A stretch of 64,000 bases of DNA from Sphingopyxis chilensis (lineage in GTDB: Bacteria > Pseudomonadota > Alphaproteobacteria > Sphingomonadales > Sphingomonadaceae). Below, one piece after another: positions 27,530-35,801 of this stretch. A program made the position numbers and the translations under genes. The stretch is from positions 2,265,501 through 2,329,500 of the forward strand of contig NZ_CP142394.1 in assembly GCF_035930445.1 (NCBI RefSeq), read 5' to 3'. The notes under the pieces are model-generated. The model made no database searches. It was not told where the DNA came from and worked only from the letters and a program-made list of their open reading frames with translations. Numbering within the stretch: the first letter of the stretch is position 1; every line of letters starts with the position of its first letter.

Positions 27530-28117
27530 ATGACCGACGATGAAATCCTGGCCGAATTCCGCGCCGCCGACGCCCTGCTCCAGGGCCATTTCCTTCTCTC
27601 CTCCGGCCGTCATAGCGAATATTATCTGCAATGCGCACGCGTGCTGATGGATACCGAGCGCGCCGGACGCCTCGCCGCCGCGCTCGCCGCGAAGCTGCCG
27701 CGCGAGCTGCGGCAAGCGATCGACATCGTCGTCTCGCCCGCGATGGGCGGTGTGATCATCGGCCACGAAATGGGCCGCGCGCTCGGCAAGCCCGCGATCT
27801 TCGTCGAACGGCCGACCGGCACGTTCGAACTGCGGCGCGGCTTCGCCATCGATCCCGGCGCGAAAGTCCTGATGGTCGAGGATGTCGTCACCACCGGCCT
27901 CTCGTCGCGCGAGGCGATGGAGGCGGTGCGCGCCGCGGGCGGCGAAGTGATCGCCGAAGCCGCGCTCGTCGACCGCTCGGCGGGCAGCGTTGATCTCGGC
28001 GTGCCCTTCTACCCGCTCGTCGCGATCAACTTCCCGACCTATGCCGCCGACGAACTGCCCGACGCGCTCGTCGCGACCGAGGCGGTAAAGCCTGGCAGCC
28101 GGAGCAAGGCGGCTTGA
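27530..28117 (+). CDS. pyrE: Orotate phosphoribosyltransferase
   Basis: Pyrimidine synthesis enzyme that forms OMP from orotate and PRPP. The 195 residues carry the PRPP-binding motif [14 protein letters not shown]. The N-terminal region ([14 protein letters not shown]) is typical of the longer alphaproteobacterial type. The stop overlaps the TTG start of pdxJ by 4 bp, starting a four-gene operon. Confidence 0.95.
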   Translation: MTDDEILAEFRAADALLQGHFLLSSGRHSEYYLQCARVLMDTERAGRLAAALAAKLPRELRQAIDIVVSPAMGGVIIGHEMGRALGKPAIFVERPTGTFELRRGFAIDPGAKVLMVEDVVTTGLSSREAMEAVRAAGGEVIAEAALVDRSAGSVDLGVPFYPLVAINFPTYAADELPDALVATEAVKPGSRSKAA

Positions 28118-28863
28118 CCGGCCCCTCGTCCTCGCGCCTGCGGCTCGGCGTCAACATCGACCATGTCGCGACGATCCGCAATGCGCGCGGGGGCGAGCAT
28201 CCCGACCCGGTGCGCGCGGCCGAGATCGTCGCGGCGGTCGGCGGGGACGGCATCACCGCGCATCTGCGCGAGGACCGGCGCCATATCCGCGACGACGACC
28301 TCGCGCGCATCCAGGCGGCAACCGACCTGCCATTGAACCTCGAAATGGCGGCGACCGACGAGATGCTCGAAATCGCGCTGCGCCACAAACCGCACGCCGC
28401 ATGCATCGTCCCCGAAAAGCGCGAGGAGCGCACGACCGAGGGCGGGCTCGACGCCGCAGGCCAGCACAATCATCTCGCCCCCATCGTCACCCGCCTCAAT
28501 GACGCGGGCATCCGCGTCAGCCTGTTCATCGAGCCCGACGCGCGCCAGATCGAAGCGGCGATGCGCCTCCGCGCCCCCGTCGTCGAATTCCACACCGGCC
28601 GCTACGCCCATGTCGAGGGCGAGGAGCGCGCCGCCGAACTCCGCCGCCTCGCCGACGCCGCCGCGCTCGCGTGGAAGAATGGCATCGAGCCCCACGCGGG
28701 ACACGGCCTCACCTATGAGAATGTCGTCCCCGTCGCCGCGATCCCGCAGCTCGCCGAACTCAACATCGGCCATTATCTGATCGGCGAGGCGATCTTTACG
28801 GGGCTGGAGGATGCGGTGCGCCGGATGCGCGCGCTGATGGACGAGGCGAGAGGCGCCGCGTGA
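28114..28863 (+). CDS. pdxJ: Pyridoxine 5'-phosphate synthase
   Basis: Last step of the DXP-dependent vitamin B6 pathway, joining 1-deoxyxylulose 5-phosphate and 3-amino-2-oxopropyl phosphate. The 249 residues contain the signature [17 protein letters not shown], the loop [15 protein letters not shown] and the C-terminal GHGLTYENV. The start is TTG at 28114, inside the pyrE stop (TTGA). The stop overlaps the GTG start of acpS. Confidence 0.96.
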   Translation: MTGPSSSRLRLGVNIDHVATIRNARGGEHPDPVRAAEIVAAVGGDGITAHLREDRRHIRDDDLARIQAATDLPLNLEMAATDEMLEIALRHKPHAACIVPEKREERTTEGGLDAAGQHNHLAPIVTRLNDAGIRVSLFIEPDARQIEAAMRLRAPVVEFHTGRYAHVEGEERAAELRRLADAAALAWKNGIEPHAGHGLTYENVVPVAAIPQLAELNIGHYLIGEAIFTGLEDAVRRMRALMDEARGAA

Positions 28864-29261
28864 TCATCGGCCTCGGCTCCGACCTGTGCAATATCGAGCG
28901 GATCCAGAATTCGCTCGACCGTTTCGGCGAGCGCTTCGAAAACCGCGTCTTCACCGACATCGAGCGCGCCAAGGCCGCACGCCGTCCCTTCACCCGCGCC
29001 GGCACCTACGCCAAGCGCTTCGCCGCCAAGGAGGCTTTCTCCAAAGCCGTCGGCACGGGCTTCAAACGCGGCGTGTTCATGAAGGACATCGGCGTCGTCA
29101 ACGCCCCCTCGGGCGCGCCGACGCTGGCGCTCACCGGCGGCGCCGCCGAACGGCTCGCGCAGATGACCCCCTCGGGATACCGCGCGCACATCCATCTGAC
29201 GCTGACCGACGACCATCCGTGGGCGCAGGCTTTCGTCATCATCGAAGCAATCAAGGATTGA
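28860..29261 (+). CDS. acpS: Holo-[acyl-carrier-protein] synthase
   Basis: Transfers 4'-phosphopantetheine from CoA to ACP for fatty acid synthesis. The 133 residues have the Mg-binding Asp of [14 protein letters not shown] (position 8) and the helix [12 protein letters not shown] with its Glu. It starts with GTG at 28860, overlapping the pdxJ stop by 4 bp, and is followed after 7 bp by lepB. Confidence 0.96.
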   Translation: MIIGLGSDLCNIERIQNSLDRFGERFENRVFTDIERAKAARRPFTRAGTYAKRFAAKEAFSKAVGTGFKRGVFMKDIGVVNAPSGAPTLALTGGAAERLAQMTPSGYRAHIHLTLTDDHPWAQAFVIIEAIKD

Positions 29262-29268
29262 GTGAATA

Positions 29269-30117
29269 ATGACGAAGCGTGGTGCGAAAGCCGGGACGAA
29301 GGATGACGGCAGCTGGGGCAAGTTGATCCGCGATGTCGTGGTGATATTGCTGCTCGTGCTCGGCATCCACAGCTGCGTCGCCAAGCCCTTCTATATCCCG
29401 TCCGATTCGATGATGCCGATTCTGCGCAACGGCGACCGGCTGATCGTCAGCAAATATCCCTATGGCTGGTCTTATTCGTCGGTCAGCTTCCACCTCGCGC
29501 CCAAGGTCGCGGGCCGGCTGTTCGGCAAGCTGCCCGAGCGCGGCGACATCGTCGTGCTCGAACATCCGGTGACGCGCGTCGATTATATCAAGCGCGTGAT
29601 CGGCTTGCCGGGCGACACGATCGAACTAAGGAATGGCGAACTCAGCATCAACGGCAAGCCGGTGAAGCGCGAGGTGCAACCGATGCTCTCGATCCCGGTC
29701 GACCCGAACCTGCCCGGCCCCGACAGCAGCCTGTACCGCTTCGTGAATCGCGATACGAGCGGCCAGCAGGTCCTCGAGCTTCCCATCGTCCGTGAAACGC
29801 TGCCCGGCGGCGCGACCTTCGACACGATCGACATGGGCCCCGGCTATCCGACCGACGATTACGGCCCCGTCACCGTTCCCGCGAATCATCTGTTCCTGAT
29901 GGGCGACAACCGCGACGGCAGCGCCGACAGCCGCGTCGACGCCAGCCAGAAGGGGCTCGGCGGCCCCGTCCCCTTCGACGCGATCGCCGGACGCGCCGAG
30001 ATCATCAGCTTTTCGACCGACGGAACCGCCGAATGGTACAACCCATTGAGCTGGTTTAATGCCCTGCGGTCGGGGCGCGCGGGAACCGACCTGCGGCCCG
30101 AGCGTCAGGGCAGTTAG
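29269..30117 (+). CDS. lepB: Signal peptidase I
   Basis: Inner-membrane protease that removes signal peptides from exported proteins. The 282 residues have one N-terminal membrane segment (about 22-37). The nucleophile Ser47 is in PSDSMMP and the general base Lys108 is in DYIKRVIGLPGD. The C-terminal MGDNRDGSADSR box is present. In many alphaproteobacteria rnc and era follow lepB; here a PerM-type gene follows after 18 bp instead. Confidence 0.96.
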   Translation: MTKRGAKAGTKDDGSWGKLIRDVVVILLLVLGIHSCVAKPFYIPSDSMMPILRNGDRLIVSKYPYGWSYSSVSFHLAPKVAGRLFGKLPERGDIVVLEHPVTRVDYIKRVIGLPGDTIELRNGELSINGKPVKREVQPMLSIPVDPNLPGPDSSLYRFVNRDTSGQQVLELPIVRETLPGGATFDTIDMGPGYPTDDYGPVTVPANHLFLMGDNRDGSADSRVDASQKGLGGPVPFDAIAGRAEIISFSTDGTAEWYNPLSWFNALRSGRAGTDLRPERQGS

Positions 30118-30135
30118 AGCAACGGGGAACAGGAT

Positions 30136-31251
30136 ATGGCGGCGACGAGGAAGACGACAGCGACACGCGCCGCCACTGTCCAGCCCGAAGCGCACACCGA
30201 GGCCCCCGGCCCCACCGAAATCCGCAGCCAGCTCGTCCGCACCGAGCTTTTGAAGGCGGGCGTGTGGCTCGGCCTCGCGCTGCTGATCGGCGTGTGCATC
30301 GTGCTGATCCAGCCGATCCTGCTGATCTTTGCCGGTATCGTCATGGCATCGATGCTCGACGGCGGGACGCGCCTGCTCGGCCGCGTATTGCCGATCGCCC
30401 GCGCCTGGCGCCTCCTCATCGTCTGCCTCTCGCTCCTGGCGTTTCTCGGCTGGACCATCCTGTTCGCGGGCTCGCAGATCGCCGATCAGGCCGCGACGCT
30501 GCAAACGGTCGTGATGGCGCAGATCGAGCGCATCGCCGCCTGGGCGAGCGATCATGGCATGGGCAATTTCCAGCTCGATACCAAGACGATCACCGACAAT
30601 ATCGCCGGCACCGTCGGCCGCGTCACCGCGGCGGTCGGTACGGTGCTCGGCGGGCTCACCAGCCTCGTGATGATCGTCGTGCTCGGCATCTTCATCGCGA
30701 TCGAACCGAGGCTCTACGAGCGCGGCGTCGCATGGATGCTGCCGATGAAGGCCCGCGAGAATTTCTATATCACGACCGCGCGCATGGGCTTCACGCTGCG
30801 CCGGCTGATGGCGGGCCGCCTGCTCGGCATGTTCGTCGAAGGCGTCGGCACCTGGCTCGCCTGCATGGCGGTCGGCATCCCGATGGCGGCGTTGATGGGG
30901 CTGCTCACCGGCCTGCTCGCCTTCATCCCCAATATCGGCGCCATCGTCTCGGGTGTGCTGCTCGTGCTCGTCGGCTTTTCGGCGGGGACCGACACGGGCC
31001 TGTGGGCGATCGCCATCTATTTCGTTGTCCAGACGGTCGATGGTTATCTGATCGTCCCGATGGTCGCCAAAAAGACCGTCGACCTCGCGCCCGCGCTCGT
31101 GCTCGGCGCGCAGATCCTCTTCGGTGCGCTGCTCGGGCTCATGGGGCTGTTCCTCGCCGACCCGATCGTCGCGATGATCAAGGTCGCGCTCGAACGCGAA
31201 GCCGAACGCAACGCCGGCGCCGCCGATGCGAAAACGGCGGCAGGCATTTAG
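30136..31251 (+). CDS. AI-2E/PerM family transporter
   Basis: Membrane protein of 371 residues with about eight hydrophobic segments in the pattern of the PerM/AI-2E exporter family, including the conserved FIPNIGAIVSGVLLVLVGFSAG and the C-terminal GALLGLMGLFLADP. Members export small molecules or ions and the substrate is unknown here. A 40-residue polar N-terminus precedes the first helix. ATG 30136 follows a GGAACAGGA sequence. It may be co-transcribed with lepB. Confidence 0.88.
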   Translation: MAATRKTTATRAATVQPEAHTEAPGPTEIRSQLVRTELLKAGVWLGLALLIGVCIVLIQPILLIFAGIVMASMLDGGTRLLGRVLPIARAWRLLIVCLSLLAFLGWTILFAGSQIADQAATLQTVVMAQIERIAAWASDHGMGNFQLDTKTITDNIAGTVGRVTAAVGTVLGGLTSLVMIVVLGIFIAIEPRLYERGVAWMLPMKARENFYITTARMGFTLRRLMAGRLLGMFVEGVGTWLACMAVGIPMAALMGLLTGLLAFIPNIGAIVSGVLLVLVGFSAGTDTGLWAIAIYFVVQTVDGYLIVPMVAKKTVDLAPALVLGAQILFGALLGLMGLFLADPIVAMIKVALEREAERNAGAADAKTAAGI

Positions 31252-31288
31252 CCCGCCGCCGTTCTGCATTTCTTTGTGATCGCGCGCC

Positions 31289-31828
31289 TTACGGCTGCGG
31301 CGCGCCCGGCGGCGGACCACCAGGACCGCCAGGGCCACCGGGACCACCCTGCATCATCTGTTGCTGCTGCATCTGCTGCATCTGCTGCTGCATCGCGCGA
31401 ACCTCGGCCTCCGAGCGGAAGTCGAGCAGGGTGACCGAGAAGTGCAGCGTGCTGTTCGCCGGGATCGGTCCGACGGCGCGGTCGCCATAGCCGAGCTTCG
31501 GCGGGATGCTGATCTTGTATTCGCCGCCCTTCTGCATCTGGGTCAGCGCCTCCGAAAAGCCCGGGACGACCTGCGCGACCTGCATCGGCGCCTGTTCGTT
31601 GGCGTCAAAGACGGTGCCGTCGTCGAGCTTGCCTTCATATTTGACCAGAACGACGTCGGCCTTCGTCGGGCTCGGCCCGGTGCCTGCCTTGACGACCTCG
31701 AACCCGATGCGCGGGGTCATGTGCCAGGCAAAGGCCGCGCCCGCGACCAGCAGCGCCGCGAGCCCGAACCACATCAGCCACAGCCCGCCCTTGCTCACCG
31801 GGCGCAGTGGAACCGTCGTTACGCTCAT
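31289..31828 (-). CDS. FKBP-type peptidyl-prolyl isomerase with Gln/Met- and Gly/Pro-rich tail
   Basis: Membrane-anchored PPIase of 179 residues. A single helix (about 16-35) is followed by a periplasmic FKBP domain (about 40-142) with VLVKYEGKLDDGTVFD and PPKLGYGDRAVG. The last 35 residues (31292-31396) are first Gln/Met-rich (MQQQMQQMQQQQMMQ) and then Gly/Pro-rich (GGPGGPGG). That tail is low-complexity and uncommon for this family; it could bind metal or protein partners. It is convergent with the PerM-type gene. Confidence 0.88.
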   Translation of the reverse strand: MSVTTVPLRPVSKGGLWLMWFGLAALLVAGAAFAWHMTPRIGFEVVKAGTGPSPTKADVVLVKYEGKLDDGTVFDANEQAPMQVAQVVPGFSEALTQMQKGGEYKISIPPKLGYGDRAVGPIPANSTLHFSVTLLDFRSEAEVRAMQQQMQQMQQQQMMQGGPGGPGGPGGPPPGAPQP

Positions 31829-31879
31829 CTTGCAGTCCTTTTCCTGCCCCGCATTCCCGGGGGCGAATGTCGCGCACGC

Positions 31880-32254
31880 CTATAGGCGGTGCGGCGCGCG
31901 GCGGTCCAGAGGCAATTGAGCATGAGAACCGCGAGAGAATGAATGTCGGCTATTGGGTGGGGAGCGGGCTTCCTCAGACGGCGCGTTAGCGCGCCTGCTG
32001 CGCCGAACCGACCAAGCAGTAATGACAGCAAGCAGGATTATGTAAATCGATAGGCCGACCCCGAACCCTTGGCCTACGGCTTCGCTGAGCAAACCTGCGG
32101 GAGCGATGTAGCCCGCGATCACCCAGAACATTAGATCGCCATCATACTCGAAATGCAGATCGAAGATGTGCAGGACAGCGACAACAATCGGAATCGACCA
32201 GAGGTACCAAAGGAACAGCCTAAAGACGGATGAGGATGTCGGTAACTTCGGCAT
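31880..32254 (-). CDS. Hypothetical membrane protein, lower-GC codon use
   Basis: Small protein of up to 124 residues with three predicted membrane segments (about 11-30, 38-58, 66-83) and a basic, Ser/Arg-rich C-terminus. I do not recognise a family. Codons such as TTA, ATA, ATT, CTA and AGG appear far more often than in the neighbours, which suggests acquisition or weak expression. ATG 32254 is the best start by protein logic; ATG 32272 is possible. A REP-like repeat lies just upstream. Confidence 0.5.
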   Translation of the reverse strand: MPKLPTSSSVFRLFLWYLWSIPIVVAVLHIFDLHFEYDGDLMFWVIAGYIAPAGLLSEAVGQGFGVGLSIYIILLAVITAWSVRRSRRANAPSEEARSPPNSRHSFSRGSHAQLPLDRRAPHRL

Positions 32255-32307
32255 GTTTCTTTGTGCCAACATTACCGCTCGTCCGAAATCGGTCGTTTTC
32301 AGACCTT

Positions 32308-32380
32308 CGTCATCCCGGACTTGATCCGGGATCCCCTGCGGCGTTGAAGTCGTGGACCCCGGATCAAGTCCGGGGTGACG
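32308..32380. repeat. Dispersed inverted repeat, family A, copy 1
   Basis: Two inverted arms: CGTCATCCCGGACTTGATCC at the left and GGATCAAGTCCGGGGTGACG at the right, about 26 bp apart. A second, more diverged copy lies at 59107-59226. It looks like a REP/BIME-type intergenic element able to form a long hairpin. The translated arm gives the tell-tale peptide HPGLDPGS, a frequent artefact in sphingomonad ORFs. Confidence 0.75.
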
Positions 32381-32436
32381 GTTCAAAAGAATGTCCACTT
32401 CCGGTCGAAACCCGCCCACCCCGCACCAATCCAACG

Positions 32437-32469
32437 AAAAAGGGCGCCGCGTTGCCGCGGCGCCCTTTT
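32437..32469 (-). terminator. Intrinsic terminator of rpsU
   Basis: A perfect 14-bp stem including four A-T pairs, loop GCAA on the minus strand, ending in a run of five T. It lies 30 bp after the rpsU stop. Confidence 0.88.
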
Positions 32470-32499
32470 CACGATCAGGATCCCGAACGGGAGACGGTC

Positions 32500-32706
32500 T
32501 TACTTGATACCGTCGCGCTCCATCCGCTTGCGCTCCATCTTGCGGGCGCGGCGGACGGCGGCGGCGTGCTCGCGGGCACGCTTTTCGCTGGGCTTCTCGT
32601 AATGACGGCGCAGCTTCATTTCGCGATACACGCCCTCACGCTGCAGCTTCTTCTTGAGCGCGCGAAGGGCCTGGTCGACATTATTGTCGCGAACGATGAT
32701 CTGCAT
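32500..32706 (-). CDS. rpsU: 30S ribosomal protein S21
   Basis: Small-subunit ribosomal protein of 68 residues: [20 protein letters not shown] and a basic [14 protein letters not shown] helix are diagnostic. It is monocistronic, ended by a strong intrinsic terminator. The 279 bp between its start and the next gene hold no ORF that I can support; they contain its promoter and a small palindrome near 32934. Confidence 0.97.
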   Translation of the reverse strand: MQIIVRDNNVDQALRALKKKLQREGVYREMKLRRHYEKPSEKRAREHAAAVRRARKMERKRMERDGIK

Positions 32707-32985
32707 ACGCCGTGTCGTCTCCTGTTCGTCAAAACGATCTGCGGCCACCGGATGGATCCGGTTCGCCATAAACCGCCGATATTCGGGCAATAAAAAGAGC
32801 GCCGCGATCACGCGACGTTCCGATGAAGCGCCAACTAGAGAGATTCGCGCCGAAATGCAAGCCCCCGCGCGGCGAACCGCGCCTGCCTGGCTATCGAACC
32901 GCCCCACCCGCGCCCGGGATTGTGCCTGGCCCATGCCTTATGGCATAGGTAGCAGGACGAAACCAATCATCCAAGGGACAGGAAC

Positions 32986-33750
32986 ATGGCGACCCAGCTC
33001 AAGCGCAACAGCAAATATAGCGAAGCCGAATGGACGGCGCGGCAAGAGCTTGCCGCCTGCTATCGCATCTTCGCGATGATGGGCTGGGACGAGATGATCT
33101 TCAATCATATCACGGTGAAGGTTCCCGACGAGGAAGGCAGCTATCTCATCAATCCCTATGGCATGCACTTCAGCGAAGTGACCGCCTCGACGCTGATCAA
33201 GATCGACATCGACGGCAACAAGGTCGACGAGGATAATCCCTGGCACGTCAACAAGGCGGGCTTCGTCCAGCACAGCCTGTTCCACCGCGTCCTGCCCGAT
33301 GCACACGCGATCATCCACACGCACACCACCGCGACGGTCGCGGTCTGCGCGCTCGAAGGCGGGCTGCAGCCGGTCAATTTCTATGCGTGCAACTTCGCGG
33401 GCCAGCTTGCCTATCATGATTTCGAGGGCGTGACGGTGCGCGAGGAAGAGGGCGAGCGCCTCGTCCAGAACCTCGGCGACAAGCGCATCCTGATGCTCAA
33501 GAATCACGGTCCCGTCGTGATGGGCAAGACGCTGACCGAAGCCTTCATCAAATATTGGGCGCTCCAGCGCGCTTGCGAGATCCAGATGGCGACGATGAGC
33601 ATGGGCCAGCCGATCGTCGTTCCCGACGAGGTCGTCGCGGTCCACCAGCGCGACCTGTTCATGGCCTCGATCCCCGGCCAGGCGGGCAAGGCCGAATTCG
33701 ACGCGATGGTGCGCAAGGTCGACAAGATCGATACGAGCTGGCGCGATTGA
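32986..33750 (+). CDS. Class II aldolase/adducin family protein
   Basis: Predicted Zn-dependent aldolase-fold protein of 254 residues. The metal ligands are His pairs in IIHTHTTA and the later KNHGPVV. The adducin-like fold starts at ACYRIFAMMGWDEMIFNHIT. The family contains fuculose- and ribulose-phosphate aldolases and many uncharacterised members; this subgroup resembles the uncharacterised class II aldolases common in proteobacteria. The substrate is unknown. ATG follows AGGGACAGGAAC. Confidence 0.88.
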   Translation: MATQLKRNSKYSEAEWTARQELAACYRIFAMMGWDEMIFNHITVKVPDEEGSYLINPYGMHFSEVTASTLIKIDIDGNKVDEDNPWHVNKAGFVQHSLFHRVLPDAHAIIHTHTTATVAVCALEGGLQPVNFYACNFAGQLAYHDFEGVTVREEEGERLVQNLGDKRILMLKNHGPVVMGKTLTEAFIKYWALQRACEIQMATMSMGQPIVVPDEVVAVHQRDLFMASIPGQAGKAEFDAMVRKVDKIDTSWRD

Positions 33751-33761
33751 ACCCCGCGCTT

Positions 33762-33841
33762 CGTCATTGCGAGGAGCGAAGCGACGCAATCCAGAGCGGC
33801 ATAAGGCGCCCCTGGATTGCGTCGCTTCGCTCGCAATGGCG
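33762..33841. repeat. Dispersed inverted repeat, family B, full copy
   Basis: Arms CATTGCGAGGAGCGAAGCGA...CAATCCAG and CTGGATTGCGTCGCTTCGCT...GCAATGGCG face each other across an 18-bp spacer. A short relative is at 42280-42309. REP-like, intergenic, between the aldolase and 2Fe-2S genes. Confidence 0.8.
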
Positions 33842-33890
33842 AAGGGGAAAAATGCGCGCATTTGAATTGGCGAGCCGCTAGAAGCCCCGC

Positions 33891-34436
33891 ATGACGCGAT
33901 TCTCGGTCAACGACCGCCCGGTCGAATATCGCATGGACCCCGAAACGCCCCTCTTGTGGGCGCTGCGCGACGCGTCGAACCTGACGGGCACCAAATATGG
34001 CTGCGGCACCGGCGAGTGCGGCGCATGCACCGTCGACATCGACGGCGAGGCGATCCGCAGCTGCCTGGTGACGATCGCCGAATGCGAGGGCCGTTTCGTC
34101 ACCACGATTGAAGGGCTCGCGCGCGACCGCAGCCATCCGGTGCAGCAGGCGTGGGTCGCCGAGCAGGTGCCGCAATGCGGTTTCTGCCAGTCGGGGATGA
34201 TCATGTCGGCGGCCGCGCTGCTGCGCGCGAACAGCAATCCCAGCGATGCCGAGATCGACGCCGCGATGACCGGCATCTGCCGCTGCGGTACCTATCCGCG
34301 CATCCGCACCGCGATCCGCCTCGCCGGCCGGGTGATGCGCGGCGAGGAGCGCATCGCCGCCGCGCCGCCCCCCGGCATCCGTCCCGAGGACGCCGCGCGC
34401 GCCGTGCCTTCGCTCCGCCCGCCGCGCGGCAGCTGA
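33891..34436 (+). CDS. Orphan (2Fe-2S)-binding subunit of a xanthine oxidase-family enzyme (IorA-like)
   Basis: Protein of 181 residues with two [2Fe-2S] domains. The plant-ferredoxin type has YGCGTGECGACTV and a fourth Cys in RSCLV. The second all-helical cluster has QCGFCQSGM and CRCGTY. It matches the small subunit of isoquinoline 1-oxidoreductase or aldehyde dehydrogenase-type molybdenum hydroxylases. The expected molybdopterin large subunit gene is not adjacent on either side, so the partner must be encoded elsewhere. The C-terminal 30 residues are Pro/Arg-rich. Confidence 0.88.
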   Translation: MTRFSVNDRPVEYRMDPETPLLWALRDASNLTGTKYGCGTGECGACTVDIDGEAIRSCLVTIAECEGRFVTTIEGLARDRSHPVQQAWVAEQVPQCGFCQSGMIMSAAALLRANSNPSDAEIDAAMTGICRCGTYPRIRTAIRLAGRVMRGEERIAAAPPPGIRPEDAARAVPSLRPPRGS

Positions 34437-34569
34437 ACGCGCCCGTTCATCTAGCTGAACCGGAGGCAACGGCGCGGTCAGCCATCGATCATCTTGCCAC
34501 TGGTAAGAATCGCTTCATCATCCCGGCTGGTGCCTCCAGCAAACGGGACATGAGTTGGAGAATGGCGAG

Positions 34570-35520
34570 ATGAAAAAGATGTTCGGAGGGTTGCTGATGG
34601 CGGCGACGATCCTGACTCCCATTGCCCCGGCTGCCGCGCAGGCGCCTGGCGAAAGAGTCCAGATCGCGCAGCGCGGCGACCGTGGAGACCGGGGGCCGCG
34701 CGGCCCCGAAGTGCGGCGCGGCGGCAATCGCGGCGAAACCCGCGCGCAACGACCGCAGCGACAGCAACGCAGCGAAATGCGCCAACAGCGCGGCAATGAC
34801 GCACAGCGTCAGGCGCAGCGTCAGCAATGGCAGCAGCGCAGCAGCGGCGACCAGCAGCGCCAGCAATCGCAACAGCGCCGCGAACAGCAGCAGCGCGCGG
34901 CAGCGGCCCAGCGCCAGCGCGGCGGCACTTATGACCGCAACCGCGACGGCCGCATCGACCGCCAGTGGGACCGCAACCGCAATGGCCAGGTCGATCGGCG
35001 TTATGATCGCAACGACAACAACCGCGTCGATCGACGCTACGACCGCAATCGCAATGGCGACCTCGACCGCCGCTGGGATCGCAACAACAACAATCGCATC
35101 GACCGGCGCGACGGGCGTTACGATCGCAACCGCGACGGCCGGATCGACCGGCGTTACGACCGCAACAACAATAATCGCGTCGATCGGCGGTATGATAACC
35201 GCAGGCAGCACAGCTGGAATCGCGACTGGCGGAGCGACCGCCGCTATGACTGGCGCAGCTATCGCGAGCGGAACCGCAGCCATTACCGGATGCCGCGCTA
35301 TTACAACCCGTATCGCGGTTACGGATATACGCGGTTCAGCATCGGCTTCAGCCTGAACTCGTTGTTCTACAGCTCGCGCTACTGGATCAACAACCCCGGC
35401 TATTACCGCCTGCCGCCCGCCTACGGCGGTACGCGCTGGATCCGCTATTATGACGATGCGCTTCTGGTCGACACCTATTCGGGCGAAGTGATCGACGTGA
35501 TCTACGATTTCTTCTGGTAA
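34570..35520 (+). CDS. RcnB-family exported protein with basic EF-hand-like repeats
   Basis: Exported protein of 316 residues. A signal peptide spans 1-24 (ending PAAAQ). Residues about 57-118 are Gln/Arg-rich low complexity. Residues about 121-210 hold seven near-exact 12-residue repeats of the form [YW]DRNxxxx[IVL]DRR. The C-terminus (about 276-316, YYRLPPAYGG...RWIRYYDDALLVD) matches the RcnB domain seen in periplasmic nickel/cobalt homeostasis proteins. ATG 34570 follows GGAG by 9 bases; a TTG at 34555 is unlikely. An intrinsic terminator lies 31 bp after the stop. Function in metal or envelope homeostasis is an inference. Confidence 0.82.
   Translation: MKKMFGGLLMAATILTPIAPAAAQAPGERVQIAQRGDRGDRGPRGPEVRRGGNRGETRAQRPQRQQRSEMRQQRGNDAQRQAQRQQWQQRSSGDQQRQQSQQRREQQQRAAAAQRQRGGTYDRNRDGRIDRQWDRNRNGQVDRRYDRNDNNRVDRRYDRNRNGDLDRRWDRNNNNRIDRRDGRYDRNRDGRIDRRYDRNNNNRVDRRYDNRRQHSWNRDWRSDRRYDWRSYRERNRSHYRMPRYYNPYRGYGYTRFSIGFSLNSLFYSSRYWINNPGYYRLPPAYGGTRWIRYYDDALLVDTYSGEVIDVIYDFFW
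34930..35202 (+). repeat. Tandem 36-bp coding repeat
   Basis: Seven units of about 36 bp inside the RcnB-like gene, each encoding a 12-residue motif DRNxDGxID or a variant with Asn in place of Asp/Gly. One unit carries a 3-residue insertion (DGR). The units resemble a Ca-binding DxNxDGxI loop without the final acidic residue at position 12, which is aromatic here. Confidence 0.8.
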
Positions 35521-35550
35521 TATTCCTTTCGGTTACCCGAAGACAAACTG

Positions 35551-35579
35551 AGGGGCCGGTTCGCCGGCCCCCTTTTTTT
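35551..35579 (+). terminator. Intrinsic terminator of the RcnB-like gene
   Basis: GGGGCCGG-TTCG-CCGGCCCC with a stable TTCG tetraloop, followed by seven T. Textbook rho-independent terminator on the plus strand. Confidence 0.93.
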
Positions 35580-35611
35580 GGCGGGTTTCGACCGAAATCT
35601 GCCCAACCAAC

Positions 35612-35693
35612 TCCGTTCGCATCGAGCGAAGTCGAGATGCCCCTCGGCGTCGTGCAGGGTCGATGGGTGTCTCTACTTCGCTCGACACGAATG
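35612..35693. repeat. Dispersed inverted repeat, family C, copy 1
   Basis: Left arm CGTTCGCATCGAGCGAAGTC..., right arm ...CTACTTCGCTCGACACGAAT, with ATGCCCCTC near the centre and GATGGGTGT opposite. A copy at 43326-43407 is about 90% identical over both arms. Intergenic, between a terminator and the amidohydrolase gene. Confidence 0.82.
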
Positions 35694-35801
35694 AGATTTT
35701 TGAGAGCGTCCGCTCCCCACCCCAAAGCCGACATTCTTCGCCCCCCCTTGCCCTGCCCCGCCCGCTCCGCCACGGTGGCGCGATCAGACAGGGGAGGCTT
35801 C

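Noticed and set aside
32934..32947. Palindrome ATGCCTTATGGCAT before the class II aldolase gene
   Set aside because: A single short palindrome without a second copy or a candidate regulator nearby; cannot be called an operator.
34570..35520. True dockerin or EF-hand protein
   Set aside because: The repeat lacks the acidic residue at position 12 and is highly basic; called EF-hand-like only, with the RcnB ending deciding the family.
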